From Ostrinia nubilalis (taxonomy: Eukaryota > Arthropoda > Insecta > Lepidoptera > Crambidae), in contig NC_087118.1 in assembly GCF_963855985.1 (NCBI RefSeq), positions 10,808,501 through 10,872,500 on the forward strand: 64,000 nt of DNA. The letters run 5' to 3'. This document shows positions 1 through 10,309 of this stretch, in pieces. The first letter of the stretch is position 1; the number at the start of each line of letters is the position of its first letter. The notes beneath the pieces were generated by a model. It saw only the letters and a program-made list of their open reading frames with translations. It was not told where the DNA came from and searched no databases. The position numbers and the translations under genes are program-made.

Positions 1-473
1 TATCTAATTTTACATTTGAGAGCATTCGTAATATTGTGCATGCTAGCTCGCACATTCTCCTAGTGGCAGTGAGATAACGATCTGGCCAACAAAAGGCAGA
101 CTTGTCTCCCGGAGCACTGTGCGCCAGTGCGTTCGGTGCCGACGCGTGCAAGGTACAACATTCATATCTAAAGTGAGTGCTGCAAATCGTAGGGGACGCG
201 ATGCTCGCTTGTCGAAATGTTACTTTTGTTTATTCATATTTATTTTAGATACAAGTTCATGTGGCAGCTGTAGTTGATTTAATTTACATAGATTTTATTC
301 CCCACTGACAATATTTTTCTATGCCGCTGAGATCAGCCAGCGGAAGTATTCCTACTTAAATTACAAAAACTACATATTATTTACATTTTATTATTATTTA
401 ATTTAAATTCTTTTTTTTTTCTCTGATTTTGCTGCTCAGGAAAGCACAAAATTTTTATTTACATACGTCTCAC
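1..473. other. No gene seen; AT-rich flank
   Basis: No open frame with recognisable protein similarity is seen here. The stretch holds a T-rich tract near 411-420 just before the BEL/Pao integrase remnant. It could be decayed internal sequence of that element, but nothing shows this directly. Confidence 0.4.
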
Positions 474-1052
474 GCCCGTCACTTTGGTGGCATCTGGGAA
501 GCTGGTGTCAAATCGGCCAAATATCATTTAAGACGTGTAATAGACACGTCTCATTTAACTTTTTAGAAAATTTCAATCAACACTTTACACAAGTGGAAGC
601 TATACTAAATGGCCTTCCCTTGTGTCCTTTAACTTCATCCCTTGACAATTCCCTTTTCCTTTCCCCAGGGCACTTCTTAACCAGAAAGACCACTGAATGC
701 GCTGCCGTCACCATCTCTGGAGGCTGATGATGAAAAACGACTCCAGCGCTACGCTCGGTTGGAAAAACTACAACATACTACTAATACTATAACTACAGAA
801 AGAAGAAGAAGAAGAAGACAAGTCAGAACAAAATGGAGACAAAACAAGAGCAAAATAAAGACAGGAGACTTGGTTCTACTTCACGAGGAATCTCTCCCAC
901 CTCTCTGTTGGCGTGCTGGGCGAGTAACCAAATTGTATCCTGGCCCTGATGGAATTGTCCGTGTTGCTGACGTGAAGACCACCTCCGGCAGCTACCGACG
1001 GCCCTTAGTGCGGCTCTGCCCGCTGCTCAGCGACGAAGACTTCGAGAGTTGA
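474..1052 (+). pseudogene. BEL/Pao retrotransposon integrase C-terminus, remnant
   Basis: This is the 3' end of a BEL/Pao LTR retrotransposon pol gene. The frame at 474-530 reads RHFGGIWEAGVKSAKYHLRR, the HFGGIWE block typical of BEL/Pao integrases. A broken stretch of more integrase follows (600-700). The last ORF (759-1052, 97 codons from a non-ATG start) carries the post-integrase domain of this superfamily: GDLVLL, then WRAGRVTKLYPGPDGIVRVA and the RRPLVRLCPL ending. The parts are in different frames, so the gene is dead. Gag, protease, RT and RNase H are absent, so the element is 5'-truncated or continues outside the window. The family call is firm from motif order; the left boundary is not. 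Confidence 0.8.
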
Positions 1053-1067
1053 AGAGCTGGAGCCTTC

Positions 1068-1240
1068 AACCGGGGGGAGTATGTTGCGGCCCTACTCGCG
1101 CCTCGTCATATTCTAATAGCAAAATCTACTTCTAATGTAAATGTCACATAACTTTTGTCAGTCAATACTTTATATTGAGAACCATTGTATAAAATCACTT
1201 CTCTTTTGGATTCCGATCGAACAACATCAAAATTGTAACG
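1068..1240 (+). repeat. Polypurine tract and start of putative BEL/Pao 3' LTR
   Basis: Just after the integrase stop lies the G-rich tract CCGGGGGGAGTA (1069-1080), then TGTTGCGGCC starting at 1082. A purine run followed by TG is the expected junction to a 3' LTR. No second LTR copy is in the window, so the end of the LTR is unknown; 1240 is set by the start of the next feature. Confidence 0.5.
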
Positions 1241-1242
1241 TC

Positions 1243-2088
1243 TCAAGAATACAACGAAATAAGCAGTTTCCGAGTTTTATTCATAAAATTCCATCGCGTC
1301 TGCAAGGCGCGAACAAGGGAGGTCCCATAGCCATATTTGGCACGGGCCTGACTGGTTTGGCGTTCTCGAGCTGCGGCTGCTTCCTCATGTTCTAGCTCGA
1401 GCGCCTCCCTCTTTAAGGCGTTAAATTCTTTTTGGGCTTGTGCTAGCCCAACATAGTGGCCAGTAGTAGGTTTGCGCCCACCCTTAGCTGCTCCGGCCTT
1501 TCGAGATGTAGTCTTTACAGACTTTATCGAAGGAGTATCCGAGCTAGACCCCGCCTTGTTATCTAATTTGCGTTTTCGCAAGAACTTCGCGCGGTCTCGC
1601 TCCGGCATTATGCCACCAGCTTCAGTCAAGGTCGATGAGTCCGAGTCGAACCCGTCACCCGCAACAAAGAACCGGCTACCAGAAAAAGACAGCGGCGATT
1701 GCTTTCCTATGGGAGTGCACTCTCCCAGGACGCTGGAGGCACAAACGCTGTCAGCGTTATCCGACATCGCCTCCAGATCTACATCCAAAGGCCTCTTAAA
1801 AGGATCGAATGATCCCACCGACGTCTCGCTATCCTTAGAAGGACCACGAGAGTCACCACCGAGTTGTTTTGGCATCTCGCTATCCTGAGAAGGACCACGA
1901 GAGTCACCACTGAGTTGCTTTAACATCTCGCTATCCTGAGAAGGACCACGAGAGTGAGAGCGAGTACTGCGTCGCATCGTCAATTGATTGACAGATTTCA
2001 CCGAAAAGTAGTAGCTGGCCGGGCCTGATGCTGCGTTACCGCATGCAGGACACCGTTTCCAGGGGACACCACGGGGAAAGTAAACCAT
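1243..2088 (-). CDS. Truncated gag-like ORF1 of a non-LTR retrotransposon
   Basis: A 281-codon minus-strand ORF resembling the N-terminal half of gag-like ORF1 proteins of moth R1-group LINEs. It is serine-rich and acidic, with a basic patch around KFLRKRKLDNK, then GRKPTTGHYVGLAQAQKEFN followed by a charged Glu/Ala-rich helix (LKREALELEHEEAAAARERQ). No CCHC zinc knuckles follow and the frame ends at 1243, so only the 5' part is present. The LINE start is probably the internal Met of MRRSTRSHSRG. The residues upstream (MVYFPRGVPWKRCPACG) follow a good 3' splice site at about 2089-2095 and a 5' splice site at about 2136-2141, so this may be spliced host-like or 5' leader sequence. It carries a 17-residue tandem repeat. 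Family assignment moderate. Confidence 0.5.
   Translation of the reverse strand: MVYFPRGVPWKRCPACGNAASGPASYYFSVKSVNQLTMRRSTRSHSRGPSQDSEMLKQLSGDSRGPSQDSEMPKQLGGDSRGPSKDSETSVGSFDPFKRPLDVDLEAMSDNADSVCASSVLGECTPIGKQSPLSFSGSRFFVAGDGFDSDSSTLTEAGGIMPERDRAKFLRKRKLDNKAGSSSDTPSIKSVKTTSRKAGAAKGGRKPTTGHYVGLAQAQKEFNALKREALELEHEEAAAARERQTSQARAKYGYGTSLVRALQTRWNFMNKTRKLLISLYS
1824..1960 (-). repeat. 51-bp in-frame tandem repeat inside LINE ORF1
   Basis: About 2.7 copies of a 51-bp unit starting at 1824, 1875 and 1926. Each encodes 17 residues of the form SRGPSQDSEMLKQLSGD. Length is a multiple of three, so the frame is kept; copies differ by a few substitutions. Confidence 0.85.
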
Positions 2089-2243
2089 GCCTGCAGTAGT
2101 GCAGAATAGCCTAATTCCATGTTAAAAATTTGACTTACCTTACACGGCTACTAGCACAACATGAGCTTTTTTCGTTAAATCCACGCACTTTTGATCACAC
2201 GATAAAACCCAATTGGAATTCACAATTCCTTTTTAGAAGTCTG

Positions 2244-2470
2244 TATACATGGGTCAGTTTGACGTATGCCCTTATACAGCGGTAGCATATAGGTAAACCT
2301 TAAAACCATGCGGATGAGCAGCTTGCCTCGAGAGAACACACAGAATTTACTTTTATGTAATTTTCTGTACCAGCTTGGCTCATGACTCTCCATCCAACAC
2401 GAGTAAAAATGTTATACCAATAGCAGCTTACTGTTAGGTTACATCCATGTATACGAGAACCTCAAATATG
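2244..2470 (+). repeat. Direct repeat, copy 1 (diverged)
   Basis: A segment of about 225 bp that recurs at 2551-2772. Shared blocks include CTTATACAGCGGTAGCA, CTCGAGAGAACACACAGAAT, CCAGCTTGGCTCATG and GCAGCTTACTGTTAGGTTAC. No coding frame runs through both copies. The function and family are not recognised. Confidence 0.8.
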
Positions 2471-2550
2471 AGAATTATAAACCGATTGAGTTACACACTA
2501 TAATATCTTGAGTGAGAGTCAATAATAATTCATAAGTTCTATAAGATTCG

Positions 2551-2772
2551 TATTCATGGGCCAATATGACGCATGCCCTTATACAGCGGTAGCACCATGG
2601 GTAAACCGTTCAACTATGTGGATGAGCCGATTGCCTCGAGAGAACACACAGAATTACAGTATGTATGTATATTCTGTACCAGCTTGGCTCATGTCTCTCC
2701 ATCCAACATAGGTAAAATGTTATACCAATGGCAGCTTACTGTTAGGTTACATCCAAGAATACAAAACCTAAA
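2551..2772 (+). repeat. Direct repeat, copy 2
   Basis: Second copy of the repeat at 2244-2470, offset by about 307 bp, with perhaps 80-85% identity by eye and small indels. The rest of 2100-3186 is AT-rich with no recognisable gene. Confidence 0.8.
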
Positions 2773-3186
2773 AGATATTCCTTATGAATTAATTAGGCTC
2801 CCACTATACACTACTAACACTTTCACACAAATTGACACAACTGGCTACTGAAGGCGGGATATGCATGTTCAGCACTGTTGCGGTCCAAGCGCATAAACTG
2901 TAGCGATTTTGATGATTAAAATTAGCGAGCATCGAAACCAAATGAGTAATAAGACAACACTGTAAGTATTTATAAATTTTTAAATATGTTAATAGTACGT
3001 ATGAATGTAGGTTTTTAATTAATTTTCAGCTGTACATGAATAGTGATAGCATCTTTATGATATTATCTTAATTTATCTTGTACATTGATAAGATTTTCCT
3101 AAAAGAAACTCTTTAACTTATTAATTCTACAAAATAAAATAATAAAAGATTGTCTTTGTATATCTGTCTAATATTCTTGTCACTTG

Positions 3187-3311
3187 TATTGAAACGCGCT
3201 TGTGATTTTCTCATAGACTGACGTTTATTTAAAAGTAGACGGTTAGTCAAGAACTTACACTAGAGGGCACCACTATTATTTTGTTACACAGATTAAGTAT
3301 AAACTTCAACA
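3187..3311 (-). repeat. Copia element 1, 3' LTR
   Basis: 125-bp LTR, identical to the copy at 7374-7498. It is preceded in element orientation by a polypurine tract (minus strand AAGAGAGGG, plus 3312-3320). Confidence 0.93.
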
Positions 3312-3396
3312 CCCTCTCTTAACAAAATAACACTGTACTTACTTCTAAGTGACTTTTACTGATAGGAATAAAATTTTACAAACAACAGTATTTAAT

Positions 3397-6300
3397 TTAT
3401 TTTACACTACATAATCCCATCATATCAATAAACTTGTAATGCTTGGTAGCACAAAGACCTTTAGTAAATATGTCAGCTGGCATGGAAGAAGTTGGCAAAT
3501 AATTAATTTTAACTTTATTATTAGCGACACATTCTCTAGTAAAATGGTGTCGCACATCAATGTGCTTTGTTCGTTTATGGAATAACGGATTATAAGCTAA
3601 TTTCAGAGAGCTTTGACTGTCAGTATATAAGCACAATGGTATGTCTTTATCAGAAGCATGTAGTTCTAACATTATATTCTTTAGGTAAATCGCTTCTTTG
3701 CATGCCTCTGATAAAGCCATGTACTCAGCCTCTGTACTAGACAGGGCCACTGTTCGCTGTTTGCGAGATTCATAACTTACAATACATCCTGATAACACAA
3801 AACAATAACCCGTGTAAGATCTTCTATCTATATTGCAAGTTGCCCAGTCTGCATCTACAAAACCTTGTAATTCTTTATTATTTTTTATAAATTTTAACCC
3901 AAAATTTTTAGTCTTTTGCAAATATCTTAATAACCTTTTTAAGTGATTCCAATGACTTTCGTTAAAGCATGTATTATATTGGCTCAAAAAACTGACACTA
4001 TAGGAAATATCAGGGCGTGTAAGTACTGACAAATACATAAGTGATCCAACTAACTGTTGATAAGGAAAAGTTTCAGTACAATCTTTAGTAGCTTTTTCTA
4101 ATTTTAAGTTCACTTCTATTGGTGTATCTATAGTTTTACAATCAAGCATGTTAAATCTTTTTAAAATATTGTTCACAAATTGTTCTTGATCCAAAGTTAC
4201 ACAGTTATTTTTAACATTTACATTCATACCAAGACAATTTTTTATCTGTCCTAAATCTTTAATTTTATATTCAGACTCTAAAACTCTTTTCAAATCTTTG
4301 TAGGTTTTATCACAATTATAGAAGACAAAAAAATCGTCTACAAATAAAGCTACAAAAACTTTAACATTTTCATGACTTTTTATAAATAAACAGGGTTCAT
4401 ATTTGGACTTTTGGAAACCCAATTTCAACAAACTTGATTCTACCTTTATGTACCAGGCTCTGGCTGACTGTTTCAGCCCGTAGATTGCCTTTTTTAACTT
4501 CAAAACTTTATTCTGACAATTTACAAAATTTGAATTTTCTGGTATTTCCATAAATACACATTCATCAATATCACCATTAAGAAAAGCTGTTGGTACATCC
4601 AAATGATTCATTTTCAGATTAAATTGTACACTCAAAGCAAAAAGTAATCTTAAAGTTGAGTAACGTAAAACAGGAGCAAAAGTTTCATTAAAATCAGTAC
4701 CTTTGATTTGTGTGAAGCCCTTGGCGACAAGACGAGCTCTGTAGCGCACATTACCTTGGTCATCACACTTCTTTTTGAAAACCCATTTATTTTGAACTAC
4801 TGTGCCTTCACTAGGTCTGTCCACTAATTCCCAAGATTTATTGTCCTCGAACGACTTTAGTTCATTTTGCATAGCACTACACCACTGAACCTTTTCAGGT
4901 CCTTGAAGAGCGTCCTGGAGAGATATTTGTTCACTGGAGGGGTCCTCAACACAAATGTTCGCGAAACCGTACCTATCTGGCGCACGACGAAGACGTTTAC
5001 CATGTTGAATGTCAGCATGGCTCGATGAAGTGGATATTAAGTCATCTGCTGTCAAGCATTCACTGAAATCTTCATCCTGGTCACTTGATGATGAAGTTTC
5101 ACTCAGGATATACGTAGGGTCATGTTCCGTGGTTGTCTCCTCAGTGCTCACCTCACTCTCCTCTTCTACTGCTTCTCCTGCTGGCTCCCTCTCTTCAACC
5201 ATAATCTCTGTTCTGTCATTCCTTGGTTTCTCCATCACAACAACATCTCTTGCGACAGTTATTTTGTGAGTCTTTTCATTGTATAGTCTGTACCCTTTCA
5301 CATTTTCAGAATACCCAACAAGTCTTAGCATTTCAGATTTCTTATCCCATTTTTCACGTCTCACTTTGGGAATGTGGGTCATCACTTGACTTCCAAAGAC
5401 TCTGATATGGTTGAGATTAGGCTTTCTGCCATTCCACACTTCATAAGGTGTTTTGTTGTTGTCCAGTCCAGCTGCTGGTGACCTGTTTTTGAGGTACACC
5501 GCTGTATTTACAGCTTCTGCCCACAAATGTTTATCAAATGAAGCCTCAAATAAAAGACAGCGTGCTTTTTCTACAATTGATCTATTGTACCTTTCACACA
5601 ACCCATTTTGCTCAGGTGTGTAGGCAACTGTCTTCTGGTGAATAATGCCGTTTCTTTTCAAGTAGTTTTCCATTTCTACTGAACAGAATTCACCACCATT
5701 ATCTGATCTGAGTATTTTTATCCTCTCTGAGTGTTGATTCTCAACTTGCTCTTTAAATTCTCTAAAATACTTGAATGCTTCATTCTTTTCCTTCAGGAAA
5801 TAAACAAAACACATGCGGCTGAAGTCATCGACGAATAACAGGTAATATCTTGCTGAACCAAGTGATTTCTTTTCCATTGGTCCACACAAGTCAGTGTGAA
5901 CCACTTCTAGGATTTTGCTACTTGTGCTGGAGCTGAGGGGAAAGGGCAGCCTCGCTTGTTTACCCTCGCAACATACTACACAATTTGATTTGCTCTTATC
6001 ACACTTTTCTTGGTAAGATACACCTTCAACTGCACCTTTCTTCATCTTCTCAAGGTCTCTCATGTTTATATGACCTAATCTTCTATGCCATGTATCACAA
6101 GTGGTCTGCACTGCCGCTGCTAATAGTTGCTCTGACTTCTCAATGTTTAATCTGTACACATCATTCTCCAGGCTTGCTTCACCAATACATATGTTCTGAG
6201 CATTGTAAATGTAACATCCTCTCTTGTTAAAGGATATTCTGTTACCATTTGCAATCATTCTGCTCACTGATAATAAGTTTGTGGTGAGCGTGGGGATGCA

Positions 6301-7317
6301 CAAAACATTTTTGACTTCTACCTTGTGCGTCGTTCCATTGACTCGCGTGGTTAACTGAAGATCTCCTGAGCACAACACTGGTACTTTCGTGCGGTCAGCG
6401 ACGATAATCTCCTTAATTTTCGGTTCATTAGATATGTTTGTCAATAAACTTTTGTCTGACACCATGTGAGCGCTCGCGCCTGAGTCGACGTACCAGTCGT
6501 TTTGGTTAAACTCGCGCGTAATAAAAACTGCACTCAACACATTCGCGTTCGAACTTGGTTTCTGTCTGTCTTTCTGTAATAGGCGGCACTGGCTTTTAAA
6601 ATGGCCAATCTTTTTGCAGTGATAGCAACGAATTTGCTTTTTCTCGTTTTGGTTGACATTTCCACTGACAGAAAATGGGAGTGTTCCATTATTGCTATTT
6701 CCGCTACCGTGTCGCCCTTGCGCCTGTAGAGGGCGCTTCGGAGCTTGTGCAATAAGCGCGCCTTCCGACTTAACCTCAAAGTCCGAACTCATGTCTAATA
6801 ACTTTGTTTTTATAGCATCAGCACTGATTTTTAGCCCAGAATGCTCGATGGCCATTATCATGGGACTAAATCTCTCGGGAAGTCCCGCCAGTAGCAACGA
6901 GCCGACCCACTCATCATTGATTTCGAAACCCGTTCCACTTAATCTTTGTGCAGTTTCCACGAGCTGGTTCACGTAGCTGGTCATCGAATCGCAATTCTCC
7001 ATTCGTATTGAAATAAGGCTTCTTAGAAGAGTAATCTTCCGTGTGAAACCAGAATCGTCAAATAACGATTTCAATTTATTCCACAAAGCTTGAACTGTGG
7101 CTTCGCTCTTGATGTGGACATATAATGATGGGTCGATCGTCATTATAATCTTTGCCCTGGCCTTCTTGTTCTCCGACTCCGACAAACCCGCCGCGTCGTT
7201 CACGTCCACGCCTTCGAGTATCATGAAGTTCTCCACGGCAAAAGCCCAATCGTCATAGTTTTCTCTTCCCTTCAATTTGGGGACGTTCACTGCGTAGTTT
7301 CCCGACATTTTTAACAC
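3397..7317 (-). CDS. Copia Gag-Pol polyprotein
   Basis: An uninterrupted 1306-residue polyprotein. In order: Gag (about 1-210, starting with LKGRENYDDWAFAVENFM); CCHC knuckle CYHCKKIGHFKSQC (about 231-244); aspartic protease with DSGASAHM (about 278); pre-integrase zinc region WHRRLGHI (about 405); integrase core with HTDLCGPM, SDNGGEF and PEQNGLCERYNRS (about 465-570); reverse transcriptase with the FVDDF box (about 1005); RNase H with DADWATCNIDRRSYTGY and STEAEYMALSEACKEA (about 1150-1250). The order protease-integrase-RT-RNase H defines Ty1/copia. The Met chosen is 57 bp inside the primer-binding site, as expected. All catalytic motifs look intact. The protein is closely related to the broken copy at 13104-19107. 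Confidence 0.96.
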   Translation of the reverse strand: MLKMSGNYAVNVPKLKGRENYDDWAFAVENFMILEGVDVNDAAGLSESENKKARAKIIMTIDPSLYVHIKSEATVQALWNKLKSLFDDSGFTRKITLLRSLISIRMENCDSMTSYVNQLVETAQRLSGTGFEINDEWVGSLLLAGLPERFSPMIMAIEHSGLKISADAIKTKLLDMSSDFEVKSEGALIAQAPKRPLQAQGRHGSGNSNNGTLPFSVSGNVNQNEKKQIRCYHCKKIGHFKSQCRLLQKDRQKPSSNANVLSAVFITREFNQNDWYVDSGASAHMVSDKSLLTNISNEPKIKEIIVADRTKVPVLCSGDLQLTTRVNGTTHKVEVKNVLCIPTLTTNLLSVSRMIANGNRISFNKRGCYIYNAQNICIGEASLENDVYRLNIEKSEQLLAAAVQTTCDTWHRRLGHINMRDLEKMKKGAVEGVSYQEKCDKSKSNCVVCCEGKQARLPFPLSSSTSSKILEVVHTDLCGPMEKKSLGSARYYLLFVDDFSRMCFVYFLKEKNEAFKYFREFKEQVENQHSERIKILRSDNGGEFCSVEMENYLKRNGIIHQKTVAYTPEQNGLCERYNRSIVEKARCLLFEASFDKHLWAEAVNTAVYLKNRSPAAGLDNNKTPYEVWNGRKPNLNHIRVFGSQVMTHIPKVRREKWDKKSEMLRLVGYSENVKGYRLYNEKTHKITVARDVVVMEKPRNDRTEIMVEEREPAGEAVEEESEVSTEETTTEHDPTYILSETSSSSDQDEDFSECLTADDLISTSSSHADIQHGKRLRRAPDRYGFANICVEDPSSEQISLQDALQGPEKVQWCSAMQNELKSFEDNKSWELVDRPSEGTVVQNKWVFKKKCDDQGNVRYRARLVAKGFTQIKGTDFNETFAPVLRYSTLRLLFALSVQFNLKMNHLDVPTAFLNGDIDECVFMEIPENSNFVNCQNKVLKLKKAIYGLKQSARAWYIKVESSLLKLGFQKSKYEPCLFIKSHENVKVFVALFVDDFFVFYNCDKTYKDLKRVLESEYKIKDLGQIKNCLGMNVNVKNNCVTLDQEQFVNNILKRFNMLDCKTIDTPIEVNLKLEKATKDCTETFPYQQLVGSLMYLSVLTRPDISYSVSFLSQYNTCFNESHWNHLKRLLRYLQKTKNFGLKFIKNNKELQGFVDADWATCNIDRRSYTGYCFVLSGCIVSYESRKQRTVALSSTEAEYMALSEACKEAIYLKNIMLELHASDKDIPLCLYTDSQSSLKLAYNPLFHKRTKHIDVRHHFTRECVANNKVKINYLPTSSMPADIFTKGLCATKHYKFIDMMGLCSVK

Positions 7318-7352
7318 TGATACTATAAAATTTACACCGAAATACTATTAAA

Positions 7353-7373
7353 TCGTGGCCTGGGCCCATAACC
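7353..7373 (-). promoter_or_regulatory. Primer-binding site, initiator tRNA-Met internal type
   Basis: On the minus strand the bases next to the 5' LTR read GGTTATGGGCCCAGGCCACG. GTTATGGGCCCAG matches the anticodon-stem region of insect initiator tRNA-Met, the half-tRNA priming known for Drosophila copia. The same motif follows the 5' LTRs at 13043 and 43944. Confidence 0.85.
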
Positions 7374-7498
7374 TATTGAAACGCGCTTGTGATTTTCTCA
7401 TAGACTGACGTTTATTTAAAAGTAGACGGTTAGTCAAGAACTTACACTAGAGGGCACCACTATTATTTTGTTACACAGATTAAGTATAAACTTCAACA
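7374..7498 (-). repeat. Copia element 1, 5' LTR
   Basis: 125-bp LTR identical to 3187-3311, flanked on its outer side by the ACTTG duplication at 7499-7503. Promoter and polyadenylation signals would lie here. Confidence 0.93.
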
Positions 7499-7500
7499 AC

Positions 7501-7770
7501 TTGGACCAAACATACATTGGTCTAACTTGAAATCATAGTCAAAGAACAGTATGCAAACATTCAATATAGTTCAACATAGGTTGAATGATAGTTCTAAAAA
7601 TAAGTTAAGAATATCACTAAATAAAATATTAAGCATAATAATTATCTGCCTAATTTCTTATGACTTGGACCAAACGTAACTTCCATGTAACATGAAGTCA
7701 TAGTCAAGGAGCTGTATGCAATCTTTCAATTTAATCCATCATAGGTTGACTGGTAGCCATTTTCATCTCA
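7501..7770 (+). repeat. Two diverged tandem units of about 160 bp
   Basis: Units at about 7501-7610 and 7662-7770 share CTTGGACCAAAC, a TCATAGTCAA block, GTATGCAA and a CATAGGTTGA block. The 7771-8522 stretch beyond is AT-rich with a T-run at 8279-8295 and no gene I can support. Confidence 0.6.
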
Positions 7771-8522
7771 AAGCTTAAGTTTTATTTAACAAATAATAAA
7801 TACTAATAAATTTAGACCAGATTTTTCAATAGTTGGATAAGTTTTAACTGTAGAATAAGTTTGGCGTATTGACAATTTCAATATGGGAAATAATTCAAAA
7901 TGAGTTCTATTCTTCAGTTAAAACCAACGATTCAAAAATCTGCCCTTAAAGAATTTTCTTTATCGAGCAATTAATTCATCAAATATTTTTATCAATACTT
8001 TCATCATAGTCCATCTTTTTGAGAATAAATTAGTGACGACATGACTTAACTTAAACATAAAAAAAGGCTATTAATATAATATTAGCTATTGGTTTCGTTA
8101 AATTAAAAATGATGCGACACATTTTAAAACTTAGTTTGGTTTACTGTCCCTGCAATGAACCTTGGCTCTTACACTATTACAACTGTCTACAGCATTTTTG
8201 CGCACGGGTTATGCATAGCTTATTTTTATTGCTTTATGACCTAGAATTAAGAATAACAACAAAAAATTGTTCTGAATTTTTTTTTTTTTTTTTTTTATGT
8301 GTTTCATTTATTTGCTTTTATGTGTAAAAAATAGAAAAATTCATATCAATGAATGTATGAAACATGAACATAGAGATGATTCAATTTGTTGCCAAATATA
8401 TTTTTTTCTTTCTTTCTTTCATTCTTTCTAATTATTAAAACATACCAAACATCCATTTAAGATTCATTCTCACAAGAGAAAATTTAAAATAGAGTCCAAA
8501 TATTTATTAAAAATGAAAAGTT

Positions 8523-8671
8523 CTAATTTCCTGTCACGTTCCATAGAAGATTTTTCGCATAAAAATCTAACCCTATCATGCTTTCAGTATACTGGCCTTG
8601 GTAACGTCGTCTCTCAAATCTCACTATATTTTGATGAAAGCGTGCCCCTTGTTCTTGCGAATAAGCCCCCA
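8523..8671 (-). pseudogene. Fragment of a repetitive-type protein (FHQ...ERRRYQGQY motif)
   Basis: The minus strand encodes an open 48-codon stretch with SQEQGARFHQNIVRFERRRY and then YTESMIGLDFYAKNLLWN before a stop. It resembles the C-terminus of a multicopy hypothetical protein family found in many arthropod genomes and thought to be transposon-borne. No start or upstream domain is present. The 1,047-bp foldback begins 16 bp to the right. Fragment only; function unknown. Confidence 0.4.
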
Positions 8672-8687
8672 TAATTATTTATAAATA

Positions 8688-9734
8688 CAGTGTGTCCGGG
8701 CATGTAGTGATCAAACTTTAAGGGCGTAATCTATGGACAATTTTATCGATGAAAATACTTCAAATTTGGGGCCTGACCCATTTCTCGAAAAATTACATCG
8801 ATTTAAGTTTTTAATTTTTAGTTTACACCTCTTCTTTAAAAAACAGGTGAAAGCGTGGGTAGCTTAACATTAATAAGCAAATATTTTATATCATGCGATA
8901 GCCAATAAAATTATCTATTAGTAGAAGAAGAAAGCAGACACAAGTTTCATACATTTTATTGGAGTAAGAATGGATTTAATTAGAAAAATACATTACTTTT
9001 TTCACTTCTTTTTTAATTATTTTCCAACACAAGAAAAACCAGGTCGTTAAGGTATGTTTTATTTGCATTGTGTTTTTAGTATTTGAGCTATTCTACAAAA
9101 CGAATGTAAATTTATTCGTCTACGTCTATTAGTTTCGACGTAATTGTTGAACAAAGATACCCCTTCCCAGCGGTTTCCATAGTAATCGGAATAGGTTGTG
9201 TGATTCTTTCAGGCAGTGCATTTTCGCATGTCGCGTGCGCTATGGAAACCGCTGGGAAGGGGTATCTTTGTTCAACAATTACGTCGAAACTAATAGACGT
9301 AGACTAATAAATTTACATTCGTTTTGTAGAATAGCTCAAATACTAATAATACAATGCAAATAAAACATACCTTAACGACCTGGTTTTTCTTGTGTTGGAA
9401 AATAACTGATAAAGAAGTGAAAAATGTAATGTATTTTTCTAATTAAATCCATTCTTACTCCCGTAAAATGTATGAAACTTATGTCTGCTTTCTTCTTCTA
9501 CTAATAGATAATTTTATTGGCTATCGCATGATATAAAATATTTGCCTATTAATGTTAAGCTACCTACGCTTTCACTTGTTTTTTAAAGAAGAGGTGTAAA
9601 CTAAATATTAAAAACTTAAATCGATGTAATTTTTCGAGAAATGGGTCAGGCCCCAAATTTGAAGTATTTTCATCGATAAAATTGTCCATAGATTACGCCC
9701 TTAAAGTTTGATCACTACATGCCCGGACACACTG
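8688..9734. mobile_element. Foldback DNA element with 495-bp inverted arms
   Basis: Left arm 8688-9182 and right arm 9240-9734 are equal-length (495 bp), nearly identical inverted copies around a 57-bp spacer (9183-9239). Ends read CAGTGTGTCCGGGCATG in both orientations, flanked by TA (8686-8687, 9735-9736). TA duplication and CAGTGTG ends fit a non-autonomous Tc1/mariner-type element, but no transposase is encoded. Arms differ by scattered substitutions and small indels. A diverged piece of the same family lies at about 55,908-56,080. Confidence 0.9.
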
Positions 9735-9736
9735 TA

Positions 9737-10309
9737 TATCCTAATGAGAATGGGACGTGCATCTTTAGAGACATTCTACTATGAAGATTGAAAATTCAAA
9801 TCGCTATAACTTCTTAAAAAGCAAATATTTTCGATTTGTAGTCGCACTTTTTTATATAAATTTGCTTATATAATCAGAATATAATAAGTAAAATCCATGC
9901 GCAAAAAAAAATTTTTTTTTTGTTGACCACCGGTCACCGGTCACCGGTTATCAGAGCGTCGACTAACATACCATTTTTGCTGTGTCAAACTGTAACATAA
10001 AGCGCAATGTTGCAATGCTGTTGTATTGACGTCACATTCTCATAATGCTTGAGCTCTTTGATTGCTATAAATACAATCCATACTAACATGCTATAAAAAT
10101 GATTACAATTCATTTATTTATAATATGATTTTATAGCTTGCACTGTGATGTAAGAATTAGGTAAATTGTTAAATTGCATTATTAAAGTATGATTCTATTG
10201 AAATGGTCCGACATCCGGTAGCTAAATCGATGATATTTTAACGAGTAAACAATTATACCACGGCTTTGCCTCTACTACCTTACTAATTAGGTAATTATTG
10301 TAATGAGGA
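9737..10309. other. No gene seen; AT-rich
   Basis: AT-rich spacer between the foldback element and a moth-type dispersed repeat. It contains an ACCGGTCACCGGTCACCGG triplet near 9931-9948. No open frame with recognisable content. Confidence 0.4.

Larger units (their letters stand above)
3187..7498 (-). mobile_element. Complete Copia (Ty1/copia) LTR retrotransposon
   Basis: A full element with two identical 125-bp LTRs, a 5-bp target duplication ACTTG (3182-3186 and 7499-7503), a primer-binding site, a polypurine tract and one open Gag-Pol frame. In element orientation the LTR starts TGTTGAAG and ends TTTCAATA. The identity of both LTRs and the open frame indicate a young, possibly active insertion. 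Confidence 0.95.

Noticed and set aside
1141..1888. Plus-strand ORFs at 1141-1395 and 1472-1888
   Set aside because: Antisense shadows of the LINE ORF1 reading frame.
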